In this document: positions 1 to 8,852 of the stretch, piece after piece | Numbering within the stretch: position 1 is the first letter of the stretch | How the letters are laid out: each line of letters begins with the position of its first letter | Source of the DNA: Priestia iocasae | Lineage (GTDB): Bacteria; Bacillota; Bacilli; Bacillales; Bacillaceae_H | Length of the DNA stretch: 64,000 nucleotides | Assembly (NCBI RefSeq): GCF_016909075.1 | Contig: NZ_JAFBFC010000003.1 | Span: 518,190-582,189, forward strand | Reading direction: 5' to 3' | Translations under genes and position numbers: made by a program | Notes under the pieces: model-generated | The model's input: the letters and a program-made list of their open reading frames with translations, nothing else | Told to the model about the DNA's origin: nothing | Databases searched by the model: none

Positions 1-337
1 ACAATCCACACTTTGTTGCATGATTATCCCACACAACTGCTCCATCTTCCTGGATTTCATAAATAAAGCAATCATAATTATCTTTATGATTAGCCATTTC
101 TCCACAACCGCAATAGCAAGGAATATATGTAAGTAAGTGCTGATAATATACAGCTTGTTTGTATAGCTCTTTTATTCGTGGTGACTGTTCTTTTAGAAAC
201 GTTGGAAGTTGCTCTTTACTTGGTGTTTTCTCACGTATATCAGGTGTCACACGACAGTCGTGGTTACTATGCTGTTCAGCTACTACTATACTCCCGTTAC
301 TAAGTAACAGCATCATCACTAAAAGAATTCGAAACAC
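1..337 (-). CDS. PCYCGC-motif secreted protein, C-terminus beyond the window edge
   Basis: Reading leftward from a GTG at 337, the product begins with a short hydrophobic signal sequence (FRILLVMMLLLSNG) ending near VVA-EQH. It then contains the diagnostic Pro-Cys-Tyr-Cys-Gly-Cys-Gly motif followed by a conserved HKDNYDCF stretch, typical of the Bacillus PCYCGC family of exported proteins of unknown function. There is no lipobox cysteine at the end of the signal, so I read it as secreted or anchored by its signal. The start is chosen because AGGAG lies 8 bases upstream; the GTG three codons earlier overlaps that site. The gene runs off the left edge, so its length is unknown. Confidence 0.75.
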   Translation of the reverse strand, partial: MFRILLVMMLLLSNGSIVVAEQHSNHDCRVTPDIREKTPSKEQLPTFLKEQSPRIKELYKQAVYYQHLLTYIPCYCGCGEMANHKDNYDCFIYEIQEDGAVVWDNHATKCGL

Positions 338-385
338 AACATGCACTCCTTCTCAATTACTTCCTTTTTAGTGTGTCTTAACAAC

Positions 386-427
386 AAAAAAATAGCCGCT
401 CTTCAATGATGAAGAGCGACTATTTTT
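386..427 (-). terminator. Rho-independent terminator after yugP
   Basis: A 14-base stem (AATAGCCGCTCTTC and near-complement, one mismatch) with a 6-base loop, flanked by A and T runs on the two sides, so it could work both ways. It lies just downstream of the yugP stop on the minus strand. Confidence 0.8.
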
Positions 428-482
428 GCGGTAAGTGAGATTAATTTAAAATCATCTGTTTCTCACTTCGCTTCTATTCCAA

Positions 483-1160
483 TTAGTCTTCGTTATTCAT
501 ACCTGTATAAATCAGAATAAGGCGAGCAAGCTCTAACACAGCTACAGCAGCTGCTGCTACATATGTTAAGGCTGCTGCGTTTAATACTTTACGTGTCTCA
601 CGTTCTTCATCGTTACGAATCACACCAACAGAGACCAATTGACTCATTGCTCGACTAGAAGCGTTAAATTCAACAGGCAATGTTACTACTTGGAATAGTA
701 CAGCTGCTGCCATAAATACAATTCCTAGCAATAAAAGATTGCTCATTGAAGCAAGTATACCTACTAAGATGAGAATCCAAGAAATGTTTGATCCAAAGCT
801 TGCCACTGGAACTAACGCATGTCTAAAGCGTAAGAATGCATATCCTTCTGCATCTTGAATTGCATGCCCTACTTCATGAGCAGCAACCGCAGCACCTGCT
901 ACTGATGTTCCATAGTAGTTTTCTTCTGAAAGGCGAATTACTTTTGAACGAGGATCGTAATGATCCGTTAACATTCCTCTAATTGGCTCAACTTGTACAT
1001 TGTGTAGACCATTATCATTTAAAATCTGTCTTGCCACCTCTGCACCAGTCATTCCAGAAGAACTTGCTACTTTTGAGTACTTCTTGTATGCACCTTTTAC
1101 TTTAAACTGTGCCCACAAAGGTACTAGAATGATGATCAGAAAGTAAACCAAAAAACCCAT
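483..1160 (-). CDS. yugP: YugP-type membrane zinc metallopeptidase
   Basis: 225 residues, the usual length for the Zn_peptidase_2 (DUF2268-unrelated, PF04298) family. It has an N-terminal membrane segment, then the zinc-binding HEVGH motif near residue 95, followed by two to three hydrophobic segments (about 105-165) and a last one near the C-terminus. The enzyme is expected in the cell membrane; its substrate is not established. The start is an ATG preceded by CTGGAGG. It stands alone between ypjB upstream and its own terminator downstream. The family assignment is firm, the physiological role is not. Confidence 0.88.
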   Translation of the reverse strand: MGFLVYFLIIILVPLWAQFKVKGAYKKYSKVASSSGMTGAEVARQILNDNGLHNVQVEPIRGMLTDHYDPRSKVIRLSEENYYGTSVAGAAVAAHEVGHAIQDAEGYAFLRFRHALVPVASFGSNISWILILVGILASMSNLLLLGIVFMAAAVLFQVVTLPVEFNASSRAMSQLVSVGVIRNDEERETRKVLNAAALTYVAAAAVAVLELARLILIYTGMNNED

Positions 1161-1220
1161 TTACATAGCCTCCAGTAGTTGTTTTATTGCTTTTATTTTA
1201 GACAACAGAAGCTTGTCATG

Positions 1221-2009
1221 TCAATCATTAAGCTCCCGTTGCGATGTTTGCTTCTTTTTATCTGCATTATATTTTCGAAATCCCACGTAAGACAACGTTA
1301 AAATGATAATGCTTCCAGTTGTAATCATCACCCATATTAACGAAGGATCTGCTTCATCTTCTTTCATTTTTGTAAATAGGTCACGCAGATCCAATTCCAT
1401 CTGCTGCATTTGTTGCGCATGATAATGATCATTCATAACTAACTGTTTATATTCACCTAAAACACTTAAATGTGAATCGACCCTTTGAATATATTCTGGT
1501 CTAATGTCGACTTGGGCACTCGGTAAAATCATGTCATATTTATTTAAAAAGTCATGAAACTGTTCTTCGAAATATTCACTTTCTCCTCGTTCAAGGGTCT
1601 CTTTCATATGACTGAACGAAGTCATAATGCTGTCTTCCATTTCAGTCCACATAGGTTGATGCTCGCTTTGTAGTGCATCAACTAGCAAGCGAAATTGAAT
1701 CGCTTTTTGCACACGTCCTTCAATACTAGATGATGGAGATTCAATTGATCGAATTACCTGTTCATGACAAATCGTTAAAATGCGCAAATCTTCTACAGAC
1801 ATATTGAGAGACGTTATATCAAAACGGGCAAATTGGTCCGAGAATTGTTCTAATACTTTTTTCGCTTCTTCATTTCTCTCTTGCTGCACTAGTGATAAAA
1901 TCTCATCTGATAGACGGTTCAATTCATTCCATTCTTCATTTGTAGCTAACGTGACGTGTTGAAATGAAAAGAAAAAGAGCATAGCTATCACTAACATTCT
2001 GACTTTCAT
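1221..2009 (-). CDS. ypjB: Sporulation protein YpjB
   Basis: 262 residues with an N-terminal signal sequence, a long alpha-helical, Glu/Gln-rich extracytoplasmic region rich in predicted coiled-coil, and one transmembrane helix close to the C-terminus (about 222-243, ITTGSIIILTLSYVGF) followed by a short basic tail. This layout and length fit the Spore_YpjB family. In B. subtilis ypjB is next to the qcr genes, so its position here between yugP and ylbC is different. GGAGGGACAAGG precedes the ATG. Function in sporulation is inferred from the family name; the molecular role is unknown. Confidence 0.75.
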   Translation of the reverse strand: MKVRMLVIAMLFFFSFQHVTLATNEEWNELNRLSDEILSLVQQERNEEAKKVLEQFSDQFARFDITSLNMSVEDLRILTICHEQVIRSIESPSSSIEGRVQKAIQFRLLVDALQSEHQPMWTEMEDSIMTSFSHMKETLERGESEYFEEQFHDFLNKYDMILPSAQVDIRPEYIQRVDSHLSVLGEYKQLVMNDHYHAQQMQQMELDLRDLFTKMKEDEADPSLIWVMITTGSIIILTLSYVGFRKYNADKKKQTSQRELND

Positions 2010-2085
2010 CCTTGTCCCTCCTCTAGGTAATAGTACAACCTATGAAGAGATGGACAAGAGTAGACCAGTTATTTTATGAAGAGCA

Positions 2086-3090
2086 TTACATACCTATTTC
2101 AATAAAATTTTGCGTATAATATTTTTCATACACACCGACACCTAAGCTGGTAAAGTCTTTATTCAGTAATGCTTTTCGATGCCCCTCACTGTTTAACCAT
2201 CCCTCTACAGCAGCAATCCCATCTTGATATTGTGAAGCAATGTTTTCTCCCGCTGATAGAAACTGAACGTTACCCTTTTTTAATCGATCTCCTAAATCCC
2301 CCTTTGTTGGAGACACATGTGAAAAGTATTGATTATCACTCATATCTTTACTATGCCCATATGCTACACTCGATACTTCTTCATGCCATGTCAACAAATC
2401 TAAATGATGTCGTTTCCGAATGACATTTGTAATATCAAGAATTTGTTGAGCAGTTCCTTTTTCTATTTGACTCCATTCCTCTTTCGATAAAGGGGGGGTA
2501 TCATATAAAGAACCTCGGTATGTTAATGAATATGGACGCTGCTTAATAAGCGTTTCTTCATTCATCACCCTAATACTTGACACGGTGCCTAAGAAATCAT
2601 CGAAATAGAGCTGAACGAATACATCGTCATACTTTAAAAGAGGTCTCGTCTTTACATCTTCATCAGATAACTCAAATTTATAGAAGTCTCCTTCGTAAGA
2701 AAATTCAACCTCTTTTTGTAACGAAAATTCACTCATTAGTTCTTTTCGATCTGCTCCAATGACAAAAGGAGTTGTATTCATATGTTGACCAATTGCGTAT
2801 ACGGTTACAATTTCGTTCTCTAATACTCCAATTTGAAAATAGGCTTCAGGACTCTCATGATAAACCCACCAATCATATCCATAAGCGGATGGGTCAATTC
2901 TTGTAGGTTCACCAAACAGACCTATTATCTCTTCAGGACTTTTCCCTACTAACGAAACAATATTTTCATTATCTCCTTTTACTGATAATGCTTCTTCACT
3001 TTGTAATTCATTAGAAGGTGGCTTTACTTCACTTGGTTCTGTATGATATAAATCAGGTAAATAATCCCCGATATAAATAAACATCAACAT
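2086..3090 (-). CDS. ylbC: YlbC: CAP-domain exported protein
   Basis: The protein has an N-terminal membrane anchor, a CAP-associated N-terminal domain (about residues 45-190, with the GKSPEEIIGLFGEP pattern) and a C-terminal CAP/SCP domain (about 215-334) with HSKDMSDNQYFSHVSP and the GENIA and GWLNSEGHRKALL motifs. It is predicted to sit outside the cell membrane; the activity is not known. The annotated ATG at 3090 has no ribosome binding site. An in-frame CTG at 3120 would add a basic KKLLFLVVF start and follows AAGGAG by 11 bases, so translation may begin there. Order ylbC-ylbB matches B. subtilis. Confidence 0.85.
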   Translation of the reverse strand: MLMFIYIGDYLPDLYHTEPSEVKPPSNELQSEEALSVKGDNENIVSLVGKSPEEIIGLFGEPTRIDPSAYGYDWWVYHESPEAYFQIGVLENEIVTVYAIGQHMNTTPFVIGADRKELMSEFSLQKEVEFSYEGDFYKFELSDEDVKTRPLLKYDDVFVQLYFDDFLGTVSSIRVMNEETLIKQRPYSLTYRGSLYDTPPLSKEEWSQIEKGTAQQILDITNVIRKRHHLDLLTWHEEVSSVAYGHSKDMSDNQYFSHVSPTKGDLGDRLKKGNVQFLSAGENIASQYQDGIAAVEGWLNSEGHRKALLNKDFTSLGVGVYEKYYTQNFIEIGM

Positions 3091-3242
3091 AAATACGACT
3101 AAAAATAACAGCTTTTTCAGTTGTGACTCAACTCCTTGTTCGCTACTTATTAACTTTTTAACACGTTCGTACCTTTATTATACACACTATGTTATGAAAA
3201 TTTCTAATAATCCACTATCTAAAAGCGGTTCAATACAAGAAA

Positions 3243-3295
3243 TAAAAAGAGGCTGCCTTTCAAAAAGCGCAAAAATGCTCTTTCTAAGGCAACCA
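3243..3295 (-). terminator. Terminator after ylbB
   Basis: GGTTGCCTT pairs with AAGGCAGCC around an inner hairpin (AAAGAGC / GCGCTTT), followed on the minus strand by CTTTTTA. It lies between ylbB and ylbC. Confidence 0.7.
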
Positions 3296-3322
3296 CTCGA
3301 ACTGTATTGTTTGTTCTTACCT

Positions 3323-3742
3323 TTAATGAAGATGCTCTGAAATTTCAGTTAAAGCTACTCCTGCACGTTCATCTGATAAATGATTTGTTGATAAATCGCC
3401 TAAAGAAACAATGCCAACAAGCTGTCCATTTTCAACAACGGGTAATCGACGAATTTGATTTTCAGCCATGAGTTGGCTAGCTTCTTCAATTGATGTATCA
3501 GTGGATACCGTCACTAGCTCACTACTCATGACATCCGTTACTCTGCTAGAATTGGCCTTCTTCTCTGCAACTCCACGCACCACAATATCACGATCAGTAA
3601 TCATTCCAATGAGATTCCCTTCTTCCACAATTGGAATGGAACCTACATCTAACTTCTTCATTTTATCAGCCACTTCAAATACATTATCTTTTGTTGTACA
3701 AACTTCAACATTTGTTGTCATTACGTCTCGAACTGTTTGCAT
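3323..3742 (-). CDS. ylbB: YlbB: twin CBS-domain protein
   Basis: 139 residues made up almost entirely of two CBS domains (about 8-60 and 72-125). Repeated patterns are visible: VGSIPIVEEGNLIGMITDRDI in the first and IRRLPVVENGQLVGIVSLGDL in the second. Stand-alone CBS pairs usually bind adenine nucleotides or cyclic dinucleotides and pass the signal to a partner; the ligand here is not known. The start ATG follows AAAGGATG. It has its own terminator and sits divergent from the YugN-like gene, as ylbB does from ylbA in B. subtilis. Confidence 0.88.
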   Translation of the reverse strand: MQTVRDVMTTNVEVCTTKDNVFEVADKMKKLDVGSIPIVEEGNLIGMITDRDIVVRGVAEKKANSSRVTDVMSSELVTVSTDTSIEEASQLMAENQIRRLPVVENGQLVGIVSLGDLSTNHLSDERAGVALTEISEHLH

Positions 3743-3976
3743 GCTATTTCATCCTTTCTGTTAACCGTAATCATGAAATGAAACGTATTTTCTTTTTCTA
3801 TCTTAAATTGTTTTCACACTTGTTCATTTTTCACTTTGTCATTCACACCTATTTTCCAGTTATGATGACACATTTTTATCTATTTATACGTAAATCGTTT
3901 ACATGATTTCATTGCAACATTTATCCATTCGTACTATTATTAAAAAAGGGAGTATATGTTTAGGAGGTTTTACATA

Positions 3977-4336
3977 ATGAAATTTGAAAACACAGGTGTT
4001 GAAGAGTTAAAAGTAGATCTAGTTCGCTTAGACTCAATTATGGAAGATCTAGGACTAGTTCGCGCAGGGCAATGGGATTATGAACGTGTAACATACGATC
4101 GTAAATTCGAGATTCAAAATGATGTATTTTACCTTCGCGTACAAGGATATGCGGTAGAAGGGGACATCGGAGGCCGTCATGCGGTTGTAAAATTAATGAC
4201 TCCTTTACTTGGCAAGCATTATTATCCACATGGCGTAGAGTACGGTGAGGGCGAAAACTTCCCTTCTTCACTTGTTGACCAATCTAACAAAATCCTTTCT
4301 CAACTAAAGCAACAAGTGGAAGCGGTTAACTCTTAA
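3977..4336 (+). CDS. ylbA: YlbA/YugN-family small cytosolic protein
   Basis: 119 residues starting MKFENTGVEELKVDL, matching the YugN-like family, whose function is unknown. No signal peptide or membrane segment is visible. I choose the ATG at 3977 because TAGGAGG ends 9 bases before it; the in-frame ATG at 3956 lies upstream of that site. Position next to ylbB suggests it is the ylbA counterpart; the family match is firm, the symbol rests on gene order. Confidence 0.8.
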   Translation: MKFENTGVEELKVDLVRLDSIMEDLGLVRAGQWDYERVTYDRKFEIQNDVFYLRVQGYAVEGDIGGRHAVVKLMTPLLGKHYYPHGVEYGEGENFPSSLVDQSNKILSQLKQQVEAVNS

Positions 4337-4340
4337 TACA

Positions 4341-4387
4341 AAGAACAAAGAGCTGCCTATAGCAAGGAGCTCTTTGTTCTTTTTTTT
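4341..4387 (+). terminator. Terminator after ylbA
   Basis: A 13-14 base stem (AAGAACAAAGAGCT with its complement) and a run of seven or more T just after the stem, directly downstream of the ylbA stop. Confidence 0.9.
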
Positions 4388-4572
4388 ACCAACCAACACT
4401 ACTATATCGGCTGTTCTCCTCCTCATTTTTTCCATTTAGAACCCTATGCTCTCTTAAAAAATCACCCTTAAAAATAAAATAATTTTATTCGTACGAAATT
4501 CTGTTATCCCACGTTAGAACATGCTAAAATTAAGGTAATGATGTATGTTTGTTCGGAGAAAGGAGCACCAAA

Positions 4573-5631
4573 TTGGCCACTGTTTTATCAAAACGCTTTA
4601 TCATTATTTCATTCGTTATATTTCTACTAGCTCTACTTGCTTTTTACATTCTACCTTTATCTGTACCATTAATTGTTGCATTTATTACAGCTCTTTTTTT
4701 AGAACCTGCTGTTCGATTGCTACAAGAACGCTTTTCATTTAAAAGACAATTAGCTGTTTTGACTACATTTTTGATCTTCTTACTTTTACTAGGTTTATGC
4801 GCCTATTTTATCTCAACCAAAGTAATTACAGAAGTTGTGCAAGTCGCTCAAAACACACCCATGTATATTAATGAAATTAACAACCTCTGGTTACAAATGA
4901 AGATCAACCTAACACATGCAGCTCAAAACCTTCCTCCCGGATTTGTAGATGAAGCAAGCAGACAAGTAGATGATTTTCTAAATAAAATACGTGTGGATTT
5001 AGCATCCTATTTAAACATTGAAAACGTCAAATCAATCATCACGAATATTCCGAATTTTCTAGTGAGTTTTCTTGTTTACTTAATTGCTCTGTTTTTGTTT
5101 ATGATCGATTTACCTAAGTTAAAAGAAAAGTTTTACAGTCATTTAACTGAAAAAACAGCTGATAAAGTTCAATTTATGAGTTCTAGATTATCTCATGTTG
5201 TATTTGGTTTCTGCAAAGCACAATTTTTAGTAAGTGTTCTGATCTTTGTTGTAACACTGATTGGTTTATTTATTATTGCACCGGAAATTGCCTTGGTGAT
5301 GTCATTTGTCATTTGGATTATCGACTTGATTCCTATTATTGGTTCTATCGTAATTTTAGCACCATGGTCATTGTTCCATTTAGCTGCAGGCAACGTTGCA
5401 TTAGGTACTAAGTTAGCTATTTTAGCTGCTATCCTATTAATTATACGTCGTACAGTTGAGCCCAAAATTATGGGCAGTCATATTGGCTTATCTCCACTTT
5501 CAACATTAATTACGATGTTTTTAGGTTTAAAGCTTTTTGGAATTCTTGGATTCATCATTGGACCACTTACATTAATTGCATTCAACTCTGCTCGAGAAGC
5601 TGGAATTATTAAAACAAAGTTTAAAATATAA
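4573..5631 (+). CDS. AI-2E-transporter-family membrane protein, YtvI-like
   Basis: About 352 residues with eight or so hydrophobic segments in the pattern of the AI-2E/TqsA/YtvI permease family: two or three at the N-terminus, a hydrophilic stretch (about 90-150), then a cluster towards the C-terminus with the conserved VIWIIDLIPIIGS and IGLSPLSTLITMFLGLKLFG regions. In Bacillus the YtvI branch is linked to sporulation, but the substrate is unproven. The start is a TTG at 4573, seven bases after AAAGGAG; an upstream ATG at 4549 would place that site inside the gene. Monocistronic with a strong terminator. Confidence 0.8.
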   Translation: MATVLSKRFIIISFVIFLLALLAFYILPLSVPLIVAFITALFLEPAVRLLQERFSFKRQLAVLTTFLIFLLLLGLCAYFISTKVITEVVQVAQNTPMYINEINNLWLQMKINLTHAAQNLPPGFVDEASRQVDDFLNKIRVDLASYLNIENVKSIITNIPNFLVSFLVYLIALFLFMIDLPKLKEKFYSHLTEKTADKVQFMSSRLSHVVFGFCKAQFLVSVLIFVVTLIGLFIIAPEIALVMSFVIWIIDLIPIIGSIVILAPWSLFHLAAGNVALGTKLAILAAILLIIRRTVEPKIMGSHIGLSPLSTLITMFLGLKLFGILGFIIGPLTLIAFNSAREAGIIKTKFKI

Positions 5632-5679
5632 AAACCCATTTTAAATCGAGCAAACACCGCTCCATTTAAAATAGGTCAT

Positions 5680-5716
5680 AAAAGTCCTTGCTTATTAACG
5701 TAAGCAAGGACTTTTT
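5680..5716. terminator. Bidirectional terminator between convergent genes
   Basis: A 13-base perfect stem (AAGTCCTTGCTTA) with a 6-base loop and flanking A/T runs, shared by the YtvI-like gene on the plus strand and the acetyltransferase on the minus strand. Confidence 0.88.
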
Positions 5717-5746
5717 GTTTACTATTCTCTTTTTTATGATTTTACT

Positions 5747-6919
5747 TTAAAAGAAGTCTAAAAATGCTGTGTCTCTCTGTGTCATTAATTCTTTTAATAA
5801 CTCAGTTTCTTCTTTTTCCCCTTGAATTCTACCTATTCTCACTAACTCGTCTACTCGCTTATACCCCATTAGTACACAAGTTAATGTTTGGATATCAAGT
5901 TGAATACCTCGTTTAGGTGGATGAGCACAACTACTTGCCTCATTCCCTTTCTGATAAAGTTTCACTTGTCCATTTTTAATCAGGTACGTTCCGTTGTTCC
6001 ATTCAGCGTGAGCATCGTATAGATGTATGAATAATGGTTGTTCTATTTTCTTTAGTGGATACTGTAGCAAAAAGTTTTCCACATCGACGATTCTTCCCAT
6101 AAAATAAGGATGCACATGTTGCTCAATTTGAGGATTTTGTAGCATATAAGCTAATAAATCATTAGCTGGGACAACAATTTCTACTTCTTCAATCATTGAG
6201 TCATGCTGACAAATAAAATTCCATAACGCTTTTGTTCCATCAATCTCTATTGCAATAAACTCTTCCACCTTCATTTTCTTATCTTTTATGCTATACATTA
6301 AATAGCCTAAAGGCTCATTCATCGAATTGAAATACATCACATAATGAATGCTTTTATCTTCTGCAAAAGACCTCCACCACTTTTGTGAGCGTTTTAACAT
6401 TCCATTGTATTGCTTAGCATATAATTCGTAAATATGATTTAATTGCTCTGTATCTTGCTCAATACACGCGCGCTTTATGAAACCCGATGCTTGACTTAAA
6501 GGTGTAAGATCTTCCTTTTTTATTTGATATTTTTTCTGATCAGCGATAAGCTCCCAACCATATTTTCGATAAAAGCTAACTTTGAACGGATGAAGATACG
6601 AAATAAGTTGACCACACCTTTTCATTTCTTTTAAGCTATGAATCATTAATTTATTTACATATCCAAGCCGTCGGTACTCTGGCCAAGTTGCTACTCCTGC
6701 GATGCCCCCCATCTTTATCTCTTTTTTTTCAATAAACACACTGTGTGGAAATAGATGTAACTTAGATGCTAATCGATTATCTTCAAAGATCCCCCATACT
6801 TGATGATCATTGAACATATCTAGTCGTTGATTTTTTTCTTCTTTTGTTAATATATATTGAAATGCATATTGAGATAATTCTAACGATTGTATATAGTCGT
6901 CTTTTGTTAATAACCTCAT
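5747..6919 (-). CDS. GNAT acetyltransferase of the Eis-like, two-domain type
   Basis: 390 residues. The first ~150 form a GNAT fold with the acetyl-CoA-binding pattern VATWPEYRRLGYVNKLM (about 77-93). This is followed by a second GNAT-like region and a C-terminal sterol-carrier-like domain (about 285-390), the plan of Eis-type N-acetyltransferases (COG4552). Known members acetylate amines such as aminoglycosides or polyamines; nothing in this sequence fixes the substrate. The ATG follows GAAGGAGG by 10 bases. It is not part of an operon. Confidence 0.8.
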   Translation of the reverse strand: MRLLTKDDYIQSLELSQYAFQYILTKEEKNQRLDMFNDHQVWGIFEDNRLASKLHLFPHSVFIEKKEIKMGGIAGVATWPEYRRLGYVNKLMIHSLKEMKRCGQLISYLHPFKVSFYRKYGWELIADQKKYQIKKEDLTPLSQASGFIKRACIEQDTEQLNHIYELYAKQYNGMLKRSQKWWRSFAEDKSIHYVMYFNSMNEPLGYLMYSIKDKKMKVEEFIAIEIDGTKALWNFICQHDSMIEEVEIVVPANDLLAYMLQNPQIEQHVHPYFMGRIVDVENFLLQYPLKKIEQPLFIHLYDAHAEWNNGTYLIKNGQVKLYQKGNEASSCAHPPKRGIQLDIQTLTCVLMGYKRVDELVRIGRIQGEKEETELLKELMTQRDTAFLDFF

Positions 6920-6991
6920 ATATTGACTACCTCCTTCAGTTCACTCCTTTTATTTATACATGCATTACGAAAATCCCTCTATTTCACAACT

Positions 6992-7024
6992 AAAAAAACA
7001 GCTATAGGCAAGCCTACAGCTGTT
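6992..7024 (-). terminator. Terminator after the DUF420 gene
   Basis: A stem of AACAGCTRTAGGC type with a very short loop; the minus-strand copy ends in seven T. It overlaps the stop codon of the gene. Confidence 0.75.
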
Positions 7025-7488
7025 TAGAATCCTAATATTGCTTTAATAACAGAGGTTGTTTCTCCTCCACGGTAAAATACATATAACAGCAAATAAACAG
7101 CTACACCTGTAGTAGCAGTAAAAAACCAAATGATACTCGTAATTGGTCCAATTTTTTTATGTTTAATAAGCTGACTTTTATAGCCTGTTAGTAGCGTAAC
7201 AATACCGAATACAGCACCTACTGTTGCTAAGAAGATATGAAACACTAAGAAAATTGTGTAGTAAATCTTAATATCATCTGGTCCACCAAATGCTGTATTC
7301 CCTACAAAGATAGTACGAGACGCATAAATCACAAAGAAAATAATTGCAAATATCGCTGCTACGAACATAGTTTTTTTATGCGCTTCAATCTTTCCTTTGC
7401 TTACAAGATACCAACCAATCGCAACTGTTATCGCACTGAGAACAATAAAGGTAGTACTAATAGTCGGTAAAATAGGTAACGAATTCAT
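7024..7488 (-). CDS. yozB: DUF420 membrane protein, YozB/CtaM type
   Basis: 154 residues with four to five transmembrane segments, beginning LPILPTISTTFIVLSAITVAIGWYLV, with conserved histidines in HKKTMFVAAI, FHIFLATVGA and KHKKIGPITS. This is the DUF420 family. The Staphylococcus aureus member, CtaM, is required for activity of heme-A oxidases, and the neighbouring ctaG and caa3 genes fit such an assembly role here. The ATG follows AAAGGATG. It is on the same strand as ctaG, 76 bases downstream, so they are probably co-transcribed. Symbol by family resemblance. Confidence 0.78.
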   Translation of the reverse strand: MNSLPILPTISTTFIVLSAITVAIGWYLVSKGKIEAHKKTMFVAAIFAIIFFVIYASRTIFVGNTAFGGPDDIKIYYTIFLVFHIFLATVGAVFGIVTLLTGYKSQLIKHKKIGPITSIIWFFTATTGVAVYLLLYVFYRGGETTSVIKAILGF

Positions 7489-7564
7489 AGCTGCATCCTT
7501 TCTCTCTTCATCTACAATTACTTCCTCTCTACTGATAAATGGCTGTTAGAAAAACGGTCATTTA

Positions 7565-8476
7565 TTATCGTAAAGGCGACGTGGGTGTAATTGTTTCTGA
7601 TAGTTCTAGCTCATCATTTTGACGCTCTTTCTTCGCCCATTGGAAGAAAATATAACCTAAAATTGTTCCATATACAATTTCTTGAATGACTTTCATAATG
7701 ACTCCCCCAAGTTGCTGGTCTTCAACTGGTGGTAACATATTAAACATTTCTGGCCCTATTGTACCCAAGGCTGCTAGCATACTTGGTGGCACACACAGAG
7801 CTAAAGCGTTTACCCACGCTTGAGGATCTGTATACGTAGCGTACAACGATGTGTCTGCAAAAATAATTAACGCACAAGCTGGAGTTAATAAAATACCGTC
7901 TGCGAAAATGTAGCCAATTTTCTTTACACCTGACAATGTTTGCTGCTCTGGTAGTTGATTCATTAATGGCCACCACATAAAGAAAGCTGTAAAAAACAAG
8001 ATAAACGATACAATTGCGTGAAGCGTTGCATCCGTTTTCACAACATCAAAAATCAAAGGAATATGGTAAAACGAAAATGTGCCATTAAATACTAGAAGTG
8101 CAATCAAAGGTTTTGAAAAAAACGAAAAGAACGGTTTAATTACTTTATTGTTAATAACAGCTCGTGCTAGCCAATTCGGAATACCTAAAATAAGCAATGG
8201 TGGAATGGCTAAGTACACAATCGCCATTTGTGTCATATGAGCACTAAACATTAAATGGCCAAGTAAGTCAACTGGCCCTCCTTTAAACAAATAAAGCAAT
8301 ACCATACTAATCACAAAATAGGCCTTTGTCTTTGTATGTACTGGCTCACTTTCTGCAAAACGAGTACGCAATCGATGAATGATCACAAAATAGAAAACTG
8401 TAATAGCAGCGATTACTAAAAAGAAATAAGGACTCCAAAGTGCTTGAAAACCAAAAACTTGTAAATTACTAATCAA
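7565..8476 (-). CDS. ctaG: CtaG, cytochrome caa3 oxidase assembly factor
   Basis: 303 residues with roughly seven to nine transmembrane helices and conserved histidines in LLGHLMFSAHMTQM and FSFYHIPLIF, as in the caa3_CtaG family, needed for assembly of the caa3 oxidase in B. subtilis. Translation starts at a TTG (8476) preceded by GGGGTGATG. In B. subtilis ctaG follows ctaF directly. Here 376 bases separate them, with a strong terminator after ctaF and a plausible promoter of its own at 8517-8546, so it appears to be transcribed separately from ctaCDEF. Confidence 0.92.
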   Translation of the reverse strand: MISNLQVFGFQALWSPYFFLVIAAITVFYFVIIHRLRTRFAESEPVHTKTKAYFVISMVLLYLFKGGPVDLLGHLMFSAHMTQMAIVYLAIPPLLILGIPNWLARAVINNKVIKPFFSFFSKPLIALLVFNGTFSFYHIPLIFDVVKTDATLHAIVSFILFFTAFFMWWPLMNQLPEQQTLSGVKKIGYIFADGILLTPACALIIFADTSLYATYTDPQAWVNALALCVPPSMLAALGTIGPEMFNMLPPVEDQQLGGVIMKVIQEIVYGTILGYIFFQWAKKERQNDELELSETITPTSPLR

Positions 8477-8516
8477 CGAAACATCACCCCTAATTTAGCA
8501 GTGACCAGTTACTATT

Positions 8517-8546
8517 ATTATACACGAAAAACTTTAAGCCTAGCAA
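8517..8546 (-). promoter_or_regulatory. Candidate sigma-A promoter for ctaG
   Basis: On the minus strand, TTGCTA (8541-8546) and a perfect TATAAT (8517-8522) are 18 bases apart, about 40 bases ahead of the ctaG start. The -10 is consensus, the -35 matches four of six. Confidence 0.5.
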
Positions 8547-8585
8547 TGACACTACATATGAACATTTTGTTAACTCTACTCGTTC

Positions 8586-8618
8586 AACGACCATGACGGT
8601 AGAGAGGTCATGGTCATT
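8586..8618. other. Hairpin in the ctaF-ctaG intergenic region
   Basis: Arms AACGACCATGAC and GTCATGGTCATT pair with one mismatch around a 9-base loop. There is no T run on either strand, so it is not an ordinary terminator; it may be a regulatory or processing structure. The rest of 8477-8852 holds the ctaG promoter and the ctaF terminator and no gene. Confidence 0.45.
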
Positions 8619-8810
8619 GAGCGAGCTTTTATGAAAACACTAAAATAGAACGAACATCTTCAATAAAAAATGTCCCCATTTAGACAACTAAAAATGAGTA
8701 CATCTAACGTTCATTTAACTGAACATCGAAAGAAAATAATAAAGTTTTAACGTTTACTTTTTCTTATAACATCATTACGTGAACTAAAATTTAAAAGCTT
8801 CTATCAAGCT

Positions 8811-8845
8811 GAAAAGAGCTAGCGGACAAACCGCTAGCTCTTTTC
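8811..8845 (-). terminator. Terminator after ctaF
   Basis: A perfect 15-base stem (GAAAAGAGCTAGCGG) with a 5-base loop and T-rich ends on both strands, 8 bases beyond the ctaF stop. Confidence 0.88.
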
Positions 8846-8852
8846 TTGGTTA

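Noticed and set aside
159..371. 70-codon plus-strand frame at the left end
   Set aside because: It is antisense to the PCYCGC protein gene, which has a signal peptide, ribosome binding site and family motif.
8586..8618. Hairpin after ctaG promoter region as a terminator
   Set aside because: No T run on either strand and the true ctaF terminator is at 8811-8845.
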